The notes under the pieces are model-generated. The model was not told the origin of the DNA. It saw nothing but the letters and a program-made list of their open reading frames with translations, and did no database searches. From contig CALCNB010000129.1 of assembly GCA_937897785.1 (NCBI GenBank), positions 1-6,833 on the forward strand: a stretch of DNA of 6,833 nucleotides, read 5' to 3'. The position numbers were made by a program, and so were the translations under genes. The stretch is from an uncultured Cellvibrionales bacterium. GTDB taxonomy: Bacteria > Pseudomonadota > Gammaproteobacteria > Pseudomonadales > UBA7434. Every line of letters begins with the position of its first letter. Positions within the stretch are counted from its first letter, which is position 1. Below are positions 1 to 5,552 of the stretch, piece after piece.

Positions 1-203
<203 letters not shown>

Positions 204-205
<2 letters not shown>

Positions 206-232
206 AAAAGCCCCGTCGTAAGACAGGGCTTT
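204..232 (-). terminator. Rho-independent terminator after rpmA
   Basis: On the minus strand the RNA folds as AAAGCCC-U-GUC, loop UUAC, GAC-G-GGGCUUU, followed by a U run (six T in total, three inside the stem). The one imperfect pair is U·G when read on the minus strand but C·A on the plus strand, so the structure favours the minus strand. It begins about 20 nt past the rpmA stop and ends about 70 nt before obg. It should end most rplU-rpmA transcripts. Confidence 0.85.
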
Positions 233-252
233 GGGGTTCATAAAAGCCGTGT

Positions 253-507
253 TTACGAAACCACGTTAACGTATTTTCGATTTTTTGGGCCTTTCTGTTC
301 AAACTTAATGAAGCCATCACCCGTTGCAAAGAGAGTATGATCTTTACCCATTCCAACATTGACACCAGGGTGCACTTTAGTGCCGCGCTGACGAATAATA
401 ATGTTGCCAGCTTTGACGGCCTCGCCACCAAAACATTTAACACCTAATCGTTTTGACTCTGAATCGCGTCCGTTACGCGTACTACCACCCGCTTTTTTAT
501 GCGCCAT
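253..507 (-). CDS. rpmA: 50S ribosomal protein L27
   Basis: This encodes 84 residues, matching L27 (85 in E. coli). It begins [20 protein letters not shown], the invariant bacterial start; there is no cleavable N-terminal extension of the kind known in Firmicutes. In the 50S subunit the flexible N-terminus reaches the peptidyl transferase centre and contacts tRNA ends. Further family motifs are [10 protein letters not shown] (about 40-49) and [12 protein letters not shown] near the C-terminus. Residue 25 is Cys where E. coli has Arg, a small change in a generally basic stretch. The ATG has a GGAG ribosome site (TTGGAGTAAATC before the start). It lies 44 bp after rplU, clearly in one operon, and is followed by a terminator. 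Confidence 0.98.
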   Translation of the reverse strand: MAHKKAGGSTRNGRDSESKRLGVKCFGGEAVKAGNIIIRQRGTKVHPGVNVGMGKDHTLFATGDGFIKFEQKGPKNRKYVNVVS

Positions 508-551
508 GATTTACTCCAAAATTTATCTAATCTGTTAGTTGATTGAAAACC

Positions 552-863
552 TTAGCCAGCAATGCTGGTGATCTTTAGTTCGGTGTACCACTGTCGATGA
601 CCCATCTGTTTACGGTGATGCTTGCGTCGACGAAACTTAACAATAGTTACTTTTTCATGACGGCCGTGTGACACAACCTCAGCAGTAACAGAGCTACCAG
701 CGACATAAGGCGCACCAATTTTTACTGATTCACCTTCACCAACCATCAGGACTTGATCGATAGTGAGTGACTCGCCAGTGGCAAGGTCAAGTTTTTCGAC
801 TTTGAGGGTTTCACCTTCGATGACTCGGTGCTGTTTACCACCACTTTCAACAACTGCGTACAT
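552..863 (-). CDS. rplU: 50S ribosomal protein L21
   Basis: This encodes 103 residues, the same length as E. coli L21. It opens [14 protein letters not shown], carries [10 protein letters not shown] in the middle and ends with the basic RNA-binding block [16 protein letters not shown] (about 76-91) followed by [13 protein letters not shown]21 binds 23S rRNA in the large subunit and is among the early-assembling proteins. The ATG at 861-863 is preceded by GGAG with 7 nt spacing, so the start is secure. It is the first gene of rplU-rpmA, transcribed from a strong promoter about 130 bp upstream, with a leader containing inverted repeats that could affect translation. No anomaly is seen in the protein. 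Confidence 0.98.
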   Translation of the reverse strand: MYAVVESGGKQHRVIEGETLKVEKLDLATGESLTIDQVLMVGEGESVKIGAPYVAGSSVTAEVVSHGRHEKVTIVKFRRRKHHRKQMGHRQWYTELKITSIAG

Positions 864-881
864 AATTTTCTCCGTATTGTG

Positions 882-931
882 GCCAAACTTGGCTTTTGGG
901 TTAACGCGCTATTTTTATTGGCGAGTTTGGC
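882..931 (-). promoter_or_regulatory. rplU leader: alternative hairpins near the ribosome site
   Basis: In the minus-strand transcript GCCAAACU (931-924) can pair with AGUUUGGC (889-882), a perfect 8-bp inverted repeat with a 34-nt loop. The right arm can instead form a compact local hairpin, GCCA-AGUU-UGGC (893-882). The two pairings exclude each other, and the shared arm ends about 9 nt before the GGAG ribosome site at 873-870. This layout is compatible with translational control of rplU, but regulation is inferred and no known leader family was recognised. Confidence 0.3.
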
Positions 932-960
932 AACGGTAATGAGCCTTTTAGCTCGATATA

Positions 961-981
961 AAGGGTAAATCAATTACCCCT
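961..981 (-). promoter_or_regulatory. hairpin at the 5' end of the rplU leader
   Basis: Just after the predicted transcription start the minus-strand RNA reads AGGGGUAA-UUGAU-UUACCCUU, an 8-bp stem with a 5-nt loop. One pair is G·U on the minus strand and would be A·C on the plus strand, which supports an RNA structure read in this direction. It could stabilise the 5' end or be part of a regulatory fold; the function is unknown. Confidence 0.35.
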
Positions 982-987
982 AAAAAG

Positions 988-1023
988 GGCGCGAATAATA
1001 AGCTATCTTGCCGGTTGAGACAA
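988..1023 (-). promoter_or_regulatory. sigma-70 promoter of rplU-rpmA
   Basis: On the minus strand there is TTGTCT (1023-1018), a 17-bp spacer, and TATTAT (1000-995), followed by the GC-rich discriminator TCGCGCCC. The -10 matches consensus at 5 of 6 positions and the -35 at 4 of 6. A GC-rich discriminator is typical of promoters repressed in the stringent response, which fits ribosomal protein genes. Transcription should begin near 988, giving a leader of about 125 nt before the rplU start. Confidence 0.75.
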
Positions 1024-1217
1024 GGATTCATCGGTTTTTTAAGGGGTATTTATTCTCACGGTAGCTCATTGGGAGCGAGTTGATTGAATATAGGACCAAA
1101 AATGCTACTTTACCCAAGGTGGTAGTGTATCTTTTTGATAGAAGCAGCTAGTAAAAATAAACGGTAGAAGGGATAACGGCTTATCGTTGCTTAAGTCAGC
1201 GCTGAGCGGTCACACAT
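1024..1217. other. gene-free interval between rplU promoter and rpsT terminator
   Basis: I find no credible protein gene here. The stretch holds several small inverted repeats: a plus-strand hairpin at 1105-1125 (arms CTACT and GGTAG plus ACC/GGT around CAA) with five T starting 7 nt later, GATAA-CGGC-TTATC at 1172-1185, and the palindrome TCAGCGCTGA at 1196-1205. A plus-strand TTGATA at 1135-1140 has TAAACG 17 bp downstream, a weak possible promoter. The stretch may hold a small RNA or simply be spacer. Confidence 0.4.
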
Positions 1218-1249
1218 AAAAAAGCAGACGACTAGACGTCTGCTTTTTT
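1218..1249 (-). terminator. strong bidirectional terminator after rpsT
   Basis: This is a perfect 13-bp inverted repeat, AAAAAAGCAGACG then a 6-nt loop then its exact complement, so a GC-containing stem is flanked by A6 and T6. It lies about 43 bp past the rpsT stop on the minus strand and is the expected rpsT terminator. Being symmetric, it can also end plus-strand transcripts coming from the gene-free gap and keep them from running antisense into rpsT. Confidence 0.9.
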
Positions 1250-1292
1250 AAAAAAATATATAAATCAATAGCTTAAACTAAAATAAGGTGAC

Positions 1293-1559
1293 TTAGCTGG
1301 CGAGGGCTTTGACCTGGGCATTAAGGCGTGATTTATGGCGTGCGGCTTTGTTCTTGTGAATAACGCCTTTATCGGCCATGCGGTCAATAACCGGAACAGC
1401 ATCGTTATACGCGGCTTGAGCGGCGCTAGCATCACCGCTGCTGATGGCAGCAATAACGCGTTTTAAATAAGTACGCACCATAGATCGCATACTTGCATTG
1501 TGATTACGACGTTTTTCAGCTTGTCGCGCGCGTTTTTTTGATTGGGGCGAATTGGCCAA
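1293..1559 (-). CDS. rpsT: 30S ribosomal protein S20, UUG start
   Basis: The product has 88 residues (87 in E. coli). It reads [20 protein letters not shown] after the initiator, with the later family blocks [17 protein letters not shown] and [19 protein letters not shown]20 is a helical, very basic protein that binds 16S rRNA early in 30S assembly. I choose TTG at 1559-1557 as the start: it gives the family N-terminus (M)ANS and lies 6 nt after GGAG. An in-frame TTG four codons upstream is part of that same ribosome site and cannot be the start. E. coli rpsT also starts with UUG, where the poor start codon is linked to autogenous translational repression by S20, so similar control is likely here. 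The gene is a single unit with its own promoter and terminator. Confidence 0.96.
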   Translation of the reverse strand: MANSPQSKKRARQAEKRRNHNASMRSMVRTYLKRVIAAISSGDASAAQAAYNDAVPVIDRMADKGVIHKNKAARHKSRLNAQVKALAS

Positions 1560-1570
1560 GATTATCTCCA
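1560..1570 (-). promoter_or_regulatory. rpsT ribosome-binding site that fixes the UUG start
   Basis: The minus strand reads TTGGAGATAATC directly before TTG GCC. GGAG (1569-1566) is 6 nt from the TTG at 1559, an ideal distance, while the upstream in-frame TTG at 1571 overlaps the Shine-Dalgarno sequence itself. This decides the start of S20. Confidence 0.85.
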
Positions 1571-1599
1571 ATAGTACATATTAAGGCTTAAATTTAAGG

Positions 1600-1634
1600 C
1601 CGCCGATTATTCAGAGTTGTAAGGTGATTGTCAA
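1600..1634 (-). promoter_or_regulatory. sigma-70 promoter of rpsT
   Basis: On the minus strand there is a perfect TTGACA (1634-1629), a 17-bp spacer, and AATAAT (1611-1606; 5 of 6 consensus), then the GC-rich discriminator CGGCGGCC. Transcription should begin near 1599, giving a leader of about 40 nt. The GC-rich discriminator again suggests growth-rate or ppGpp-responsive control, as for rplU. Confidence 0.78.
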
Positions 1635-1683
1635 TAGCTGTATAAACAGTGAAAATAGAGAAAACCACCCGAAATTGCAGTAT

Positions 1684-1724
1684 TTGACAATAAAAGGTGT
1701 TTTTAACTGGTCTCACTCATAAAA
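1684..1724 (+). promoter_or_regulatory. possible promoter region of moaB-moeA
   Basis: A perfect TTGACA lies at 1684-1689 on the plus strand, 55 bp before moaB, but no good -10 follows at 16-18 bp (the hexamer there is CTGGTC). A CATAAA at 1719-1724 is -10-like but 29 bp away. The operon must start in this 184-bp divergent gap with rpsT, so the promoter is either poor and activator-dependent or not where I place it. I recognise no ModE or FNR site. Confidence 0.25.
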
Positions 1725-1743
1725 ACAGGTAAAACGCGCATCT

Positions 1744-2271
1744 ATGTCTAAAGCTTCCGCTACTTTTCAGCCCTTAACCTTGTCTGTATTAACGGTCTCT
1801 GACACGCGAACCGACAAAAATGACACTTCAGGTGATTATTTAGTCGATTCGATCACGGCAGCAGGCCATCATTTATTCCAGCGTGATATTGTTAAAGACG
1901 ATATCTACGCTATTCGGGCCACTATCTCAGCGTGGATTGCTGAAAAAGCGGTCGATGCGGTGTTGATTACCGGCGGTACCGGTTTTAGTGGCCGTGATTC
2001 CACTCCCGAGGCAATCAGCCCCTTGTTCGATAAGGAAATTGACGGTTTTGGTGAGCTGTTTAGGCAGCTGTCTTATGCCGATATTGGCACATCTACCATA
2101 CAATCGCGCGCCTTGGCAGGCTTCGCCAACCATACCGTGATTTTTGCTATGCCTGGTTCAACCGGTGCTTGTCAGTTAGCATGGGATGCCATTTTGTCTG
2201 AACAGCTCGACAGTCGCCATCGACCTTGTAACTTCCATGGCGTGCTTCAGCACCAAAAAAACGATCAATGA
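1744..2271 (+). CDS. moaB: molybdenum cofactor biosynthesis protein MoaB (MogA/MoaB family)
   Basis: This 175-residue protein is clearly E. coli MoaB-like (about 170 residues). Conserved blocks are LTVSDTRTDKNDTSG (16-30), LITGGTGFSGRDSTPEA (74-90), GFGELFRQLS (101-110), IGTSTIQSRALAG (114-126), FAMPGST (134-140) and RPCNFH (160-165). The GGTG and RDxTPEA motifs form the molybdopterin-binding site of the MogA/MoaB fold, whose active members adenylylate molybdopterin to MPT-AMP in the cytoplasm. E. coli MoaB is reported inactive in this step while some archaeal MoaB proteins are active; here the RDSTPEA motif resembles the active MogA type, so it may be the working adenylyltransferase. That is inference. 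The ATG at 1744 has only a distant AGG (about 14 nt upstream), so initiation may be weak. Its stop overlaps the moeA start (ATGA), implying coupled translation. Confidence 0.95.
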   Translation: MSKASATFQPLTLSVLTVSDTRTDKNDTSGDYLVDSITAAGHHLFQRDIVKDDIYAIRATISAWIAEKAVDAVLITGGTGFSGRDSTPEAISPLFDKEIDGFGELFRQLSYADIGTSTIQSRALAGFANHTVIFAMPGSTGACQLAWDAILSEQLDSRHRPCNFHGVLQHQKNDQ

Positions 2272-3506
2272 TAGCATTCGAGGCAGGCCTTGCTCAGATC
2301 TTAGCTAAAACGCTAGAGCCCGAGTTTGAATCAATATCGCTGAATAAGGCCTTGGGTCGTATAACCGCCGCGCAGCAAATAGCCGCTATCGATGTGCCAT
2401 CGGTTGATAACAGTGCTATGGATGGCTATGCCGTTCGTTGTGCAGATTTTGCGCGGGGTAACACCCTTACCGTTTCGCAGCGAATTGCCGCAGGGGATTT
2501 GGCCCGTGCGTTAGAGCCCGGGTCGGTAGCGCGAATTTTTACCGGCGCGATGATACCGGCAGGTGCCGATGCCGTCATACTCCAAGAAGACAGTCAGTCG
2601 TTGGTTGAAAGTAATCAGGTGACTTTCACTGAAACACCTTCTCTAGGCCAACATATTCGATTAGCAGGCCAAGATATACGATGTCAGTCAGAGGTGGTTG
2701 CAAAAGGGCATCGACTGAGTGCGGGAGATATTGGTTTGTTGGCCTCGGTCGGGGTAAGCAAATTACAATGTTATCGGCCCTTAACCGTTGCTTTTTTTTC
2801 CACCGGTGATGAGCTTAAAGACCCTGAACAGGGGCTTGAGCCTGGGCAAATATACAATTCTAACCGTTACTTTTTAGCCGCTAAAATAGCTGAATGCGGG
2901 GCTATTCCGCTTGATCTCGGCCGATGCCCTGATGATGCGGCATCGACAGGGCAGTTTTTATTGCAGGCTGCTGAGCAAGCCGATTGCGTGATTACGACCG
3001 GTGGCATGTCGGTTGGCGAAGAAGATTATGTTCGTCAACAAGTTGAAACCTTAGGCTGTATTGATTTTTGGAAATTAGCTATTAAGCCCGGTAAGCCAGT
3101 TGCCTTTGGCCAGCTTCAAGGCACAGCTTTTTTTGGTTTACCAGGTAACCCGGTGTCTGCCTACGTGACATTTCATTTATTGGTTAGGCCGTGGTTATTG
3201 AAATCTATGGGGCTGACCAACTTAGTTGATATCGATCTTGCCAGTGCAAACCTGAAAGGCTATGCAGCCACCGCAAATTTTGAGCGACATAATCGCGGAC
3301 GACGATTGGATTTTTTACGCGGTGTTGCGCGTATTAATGAAACTGGGCAGCTGGTTGCCGACTTATTTGATAATCAAAGCTCGGGTGTATTGTCGTCGAT
3401 CTCTGCGGCCAATATTTTAATTCCTATTGCTGCTGGCCAGCGATTAACAGCCGGTGAACGTTGCGCTATTTTGCCGCTATCATGTTTTGGTGAGTTGAAA
3501 ATTTAG
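2268..3506 (+). CDS. moeA: molybdopterin molybdenumtransferase MoeA
   Basis: At 412 residues this matches E. coli MoeA (411). It inserts molybdate into MPT-AMP, hydrolysing the adenylate to give active Mo-molybdopterin. Family signatures in order are DNSAMDGYAVR (48-57), IFTGAMIPAGADAVILQE (90-107), STGDEL (178-183), TTGGMSVGEEDY (243-254), KLAIKPGKPVAFG (269-281) and FGLPGNPVSAYVTF (289-302). The acidic and basic residues shown to matter in E. coli MoeA (Asp and Thr in the first two motifs, Glu in GDEL, Asp in EEDY, the Lys pair in KPGKP) are present. The region after about 320 is the C-terminal beta domain. The start ATG overlaps the moaB stop by 4 bp, so its translation is probably coupled to moaB. 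The stop is 6 bp from the convergent fabB stop, leaving no intergenic room for a terminator. Confidence 0.97.
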   Translation: MIAFEAGLAQILAKTLEPEFESISLNKALGRITAAQQIAAIDVPSVDNSAMDGYAVRCADFARGNTLTVSQRIAAGDLARALEPGSVARIFTGAMIPAGADAVILQEDSQSLVESNQVTFTETPSLGQHIRLAGQDIRCQSEVVAKGHRLSAGDIGLLASVGVSKLQCYRPLTVAFFSTGDELKDPEQGLEPGQIYNSNRYFLAAKIAECGAIPLDLGRCPDDAASTGQFLLQAAEQADCVITTGGMSVGEEDYVRQQVETLGCIDFWKLAIKPGKPVAFGQLQGTAFFGLPGNPVSAYVTFHLLVRPWLLKSMGLTNLVDIDLASANLKGYAATANFERHNRGRRLDFLRGVARINETGQLVADLFDNQSSGVLSSISAANILIPIAAGQRLTAGERCAILPLSCFGELKI

Positions 3507-3512
3507 CTTTTC

Positions 3513-4730
3513 TTAGTCGGTATAGCGTTGAAAAACTAAGCTGGCGTTAGTGCCGCCAAAGCCAAAGCTGTTTGACATAACGCGATTTAATTCGCGGCCC
3601 TCAATCGTTTTTTCAATAATGGGTAAGCCCTTAGCGGCTTCATCAAGCTGATGGATGTTGGCAGAGCCAGCAATGAAGTTGTTTTGTAACATTAGCAAGC
3701 TGTAAATCGCTTCTTGGACGCCAGCGGCACCCAGAGAGTGCCCGGATAAAGACTTTGTTGAGCTGATCGAGGGGATATTTTCACCAAAAGTTGTTTTCAT
3801 CGCGGCGAGTTCGACCATGTCACCCGCGGGGGTGCTAGTGCCGTGTGCATTGATATAGTCAATGTTACCGTCGAGATTGGCGCTGGCTAACTGCATGGCT
3901 CTAACAGCTCCTTCCCCCGATGGCGCGACCATCTCTGCACCGTCCGAAGTTGCGCCATAACCAACGATTTCAGCGTAAATTTTCGCACCGCGGGCTTTTG
4001 CGTGTTCTAGCTCTTCCAACACTAACATGCCAGCACCGCCGGCGATAACAAAGCCGTCTCGATCGCTGTCATAAGCTCTAGAGGCTAATTCTGGGGTATC
4101 ATTATATTTTGACGACAATGCACCCATGGCATCAAAAAGGCAGCTCATCGTCCAGTGTTCTTCTTCACCGCCACCGGCAAAAACAATGTCTTGTTTGCCT
4201 AACTGGATTTGCTCCATCGCATTGCCGATACAGTGTGCGCTGGTTGAGCAAGCTGAAGAAATAGAATAATTGATCCCTTTAATTTTAAAGGCTGTGGCGA
4301 GACAGGCGGATACTGTGCTGCCCATGGTTTGCGTAACGCGATAGGGTCCTACTCGTTTAATACCCCGTTGCTGTAGGATTTCTGCCGCCGCTACTTGGCT
4401 GGCTGAGGACGCGCCGCCTGAGCCAGCAATGATACCGGTGCGAGGGTGAGAGAGCTCGACGGGCTCAAGACCTGCATCGGCAATTGCCGCAGCCATCGAA
4501 AGGTAGGCGAAGCCCGCGGCACTGCCCATAAAACGCAATAGTTTTCGATCAATTAGCTCGCTGAGATCAAGATCGATCATGCCTGCAATGTGGCTGCGCA
4601 TGCCTAATTCAGCGTAGCTAGGATTAAACTTAATGCCTGAAAGGCCTTGTTTAAGAGCAGCTGTAACGGTTTCTGTGGTTGATCCTAAACAGGAAGTGAT
4701 ACCCATGCCTGAAACAACGATTCTTCTCAT
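3513..4730 (-). CDS. fabB: beta-ketoacyl-ACP synthase I
   Basis: The 405-residue protein aligns with E. coli FabB (406) throughout. It condenses malonyl-ACP with acyl-ACP in type II fatty acid synthesis and is the enzyme that elongates cis-3-decenoyl-ACP, so it commits carbon to unsaturated fatty acids. The catalytic triad is visible: Cys161 in [12 protein letters not shown], His296 in [11 protein letters not shown] and His331 in [12 protein letters not shown]; the glycine-rich [14 protein letters not shown] follows at 387-400. The opening [16 protein letters not shown] is typical. The ATG at 4730 has AAGGA 7 nt upstream. fabA lies 105 bp upstream in the same direction; FabA feeds FabB its substrate, so the pair is one functional unit. 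A TATAAT in the gap may give fabB an extra promoter. Confidence 0.98.
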   Translation of the reverse strand: MRRIVVSGMGITSCLGSTTETVTAALKQGLSGIKFNPSYAELGMRSHIAGMIDLDLSELIDRKLLRFMGSAAGFAYLSMAAAIADAGLEPVELSHPRTGIIAGSGGASSASQVAAAEILQQRGIKRVGPYRVTQTMGSTVSACLATAFKIKGINYSISSACSTSAHCIGNAMEQIQLGKQDIVFAGGGEEEHWTMSCLFDAMGALSSKYNDTPELASRAYDSDRDGFVIAGGAGMLVLEELEHAKARGAKIYAEIVGYGATSDGAEMVAPSGEGAVRAMQLASANLDGNIDYINAHGTSTPAGDMVELAAMKTTFGENIPSISSTKSLSGHSLGAAGVQEAIYSLLMLQNNFIAGSANIHQLDEAAKGLPIIEKTIEGRELNRVMSNSFGFGGTNASLVFQRYTD

Positions 4731-4761
4731 GAATGATCCTTTTACTGCAACTCAATAATTA

Positions 4762-4797
4762 AACCGTAATTATACGATGAAATCCTTATTGCCGGAA
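4762..4797 (-). promoter_or_regulatory. possible internal promoter of fabB
   Basis: In the fabA-fabB gap the minus strand has a perfect TATAAT (4774-4769), which would start transcription near 4762, about 32 nt before fabB. The hexamer 17 bp upstream, TTCCGG, is a poor -35, so the site may need an activator or be a chance AT-rich sequence. A FadR- or FabR-type operator was looked for and not recognised. Confidence 0.35.
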
Positions 4798-4835
4798 ATC
4801 AAAACGTTTAAAAAAGTGTAGCGTTTGGTGGGAGA

Positions 4836-5342
4836 TTATTTCTTAAATAGGCCGACGCGCAGATCCTTAGCGGTGTAAATGACCTTGTCATCGACTTCCA
4901 TGGTGGCATCGGCGATACCCATTACTAATTTTCGCTCAATGAGTCGGCTCAAATGAATTTTATATGTGACGAGCTTGGCTTCGGGCGTCACTTGGCCGGT
5001 GAATTTCACTTCGCCACAGCCTAACGCGCGACCTTGACCCTCATTGCCTTTCCAGCCTAGAAAAAAACCAATTAACTGCCACAGCGCATCAAGACCAAGA
5101 CAGCCAGGCATGACTGGGTCGCCGGGGAAGTGGCAATCAAAGAACCAAAGCTTTGGGTGTATATCAAGTTCAGCTTCAATATAACCTTTGTTAAAATTGC
5201 CTTCTTGCTCGGTGATTTTAGTTATGCGGTCTAACATAAGCATATTATCGATCGGTAATTGCGCATTGCCAGGGCCAAAAATGTGGCCATGGCCACAGGC
5301 AATTAATTCCTCTTTAGAAAAAGAATTTTGAGTGATTGTCAT
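4836..5342 (-). CDS. fabA: 3-hydroxydecanoyl-ACP dehydratase/isomerase
   Basis: The 168-residue hot-dog-fold enzyme matches E. coli FabA (172), with a slightly shorter C-terminus. It dehydrates 3-hydroxydecanoyl-ACP to trans-2-decenoyl-ACP and isomerises that to cis-3-decenoyl-ACP, the branch point for anaerobic unsaturated fatty acid synthesis. Active-site His71 lies in [14 protein letters not shown] and Asp85 in [10 protein letters not shown], the same positions as E. coli. [15 protein letters not shown] and [11 protein letters not shown] are further family blocks. The isomerase-competent FabA type, rather than FabZ, is indicated by the [11 protein letters not shown] helix, the length and the fabB neighbour. 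The ATG at 5342 keeps the N-terminus collinear with E. coli FabA, but no clear Shine-Dalgarno sequence precedes it (GGGCCATGAAAC), so initiation may be weak. It heads a fabA-fabB unit. Confidence 0.98.
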   Translation of the reverse strand: MTITQNSFSKEELIACGHGHIFGPGNAQLPIDNMLMLDRITKITEQEGNFNKGYIEAELDIHPKLWFFDCHFPGDPVMPGCLGLDALWQLIGFFLGWKGNEGQGRALGCGEVKFTGQVTPEAKLVTYKIHLSRLIERKLVMGIADATMEVDDKVIYTAKDLRVGLFKK

Positions 5343-5356
5343 GTTTCATGGCCCAA

Positions 5357-5370
5357 TAAGGTTATAATAA
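5357..5370 (-). promoter_or_regulatory. AT-rich -10-like element between fabA and the plus-strand genes
   Basis: The sequence TTATAATAA reads TATAAT on the plus strand (5363-5368) and TATTAT on the minus strand (5369-5364). For fabA the minus-strand reading would start transcripts near 5357, giving a leader of only about 15 nt; a matching -35 is poor (TACCCA). For the plus strand a start near 5375 would fall inside the micro-ORF, and no -35 fits. It is recorded as a candidate fabA -10 only. Confidence 0.25.
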
Positions 5371-5371
5371 G

Positions 5372-5458
5372 ATGGAAAACGCAAGCTGGGTATTGCTAAG
5401 CCTTGGCTGCGGCGTCATTTTAGCGATTATCATGATTAAGTCCAGCGGCAATAGTTAA
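5372..5458 (+). CDS. hypothetical 28-residue single-pass membrane peptide
   Basis: Between the divergent fabA and manC genes there is an ORF of 28 codons plus TAA. It reads MENAS, then a hydrophobic core WVLLSLGCGVILAIIMIK (residues 6-23), then a polar SSGNS tail. This is the layout of a small single-helix membrane protein: a short acidic N-terminus, an 18-residue helix and a Lys at its end. I recognise no family. Arguments for a gene are the clean topology and the sensible intergenic position; against it, the ribosome site is weak (only TAAG just before the ATG and AAGG about 13 nt upstream), no clear promoter is seen, and an ORF of this length can occur by chance. It would use about half of the 210-bp gap and overlap the presumed fabA promoter on the opposite strand. 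Confidence 0.35.
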   Translation: MENASWVLLSLGCGVILAIIMIKSSGNS

Positions 5459-5466
5459 ATGCGACG

Positions 5467-5494
5467 TTTTCCTGCTAAAAAGCTAAGGTATTAT
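5467..5494 (+). promoter_or_regulatory. possible promoter of manC
   Basis: TATTAT at 5489-5494 is a 5 of 6 match to the -10 consensus, followed by CGGTG. The hexamer 16 bp upstream, TTTTCC, is a weak -35. It would give a leader of about 50 nt that includes the 14-bp palindrome before the ribosome site. Placement is plausible but unproven. Confidence 0.3.
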
Positions 5495-5529
5495 CGGTGT
5501 TTTTATGACTTCGCCTAATTGAAGTTTAC

Positions 5530-5543
5530 TTTAACATGTTAAA
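5530..5543. promoter_or_regulatory. 14-bp palindrome at the manC ribosome site
   Basis: TTTAACATGTTAAA is a perfect dyad. Its last base starts the AAGGA Shine-Dalgarno sequence (5543-5547) of manC. A dyad without a loop is a poor RNA hairpin but a good protein-binding operator, so a repressor site is possible. No known regulator's consensus is recognised. Confidence 0.3.
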
Positions 5544-5552
5544 AGGATAGTT

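Noticed and set aside
746..973. 75-codon minus-strand frame starting TTG in the rplU leader, considered as an upstream ORF
   Set aside because: It starts inside the leader hairpin and overlaps rplU out of frame by over 100 bp with no resemblance to a leader peptide.
1062..1080. tRNA-like D-arm string (TAGCTCATTGGGAGCGA)
   Set aside because: No matching acceptor stem, anticodon arm or GGTTCGA T-arm follows, so it is not a tRNA or a clear remnant.
1265..1453. 62-codon minus-strand frame
   Set aside because: Lies in another frame of rpsT; shadow of S20.
1927..2133. 68-codon minus-strand frame inside moaB
   Set aside because: Antisense shadow of a clear MoaB gene, with no ribosome site or recognisable motif.
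3512..3540. Inverted repeat CTTAGT/ACTAAG at the moeA-fabB junction as a terminator
   Set aside because: Only 6-bp arms with a 17-nt loop, and no U tail on either strand.
4800..4825. AAACG/CGTTT inverted repeat after fabA as a terminator
   Set aside because: Short AT-rich arms, and the T run lies in the loop and not after the stem; read-through to fabB is more likely.
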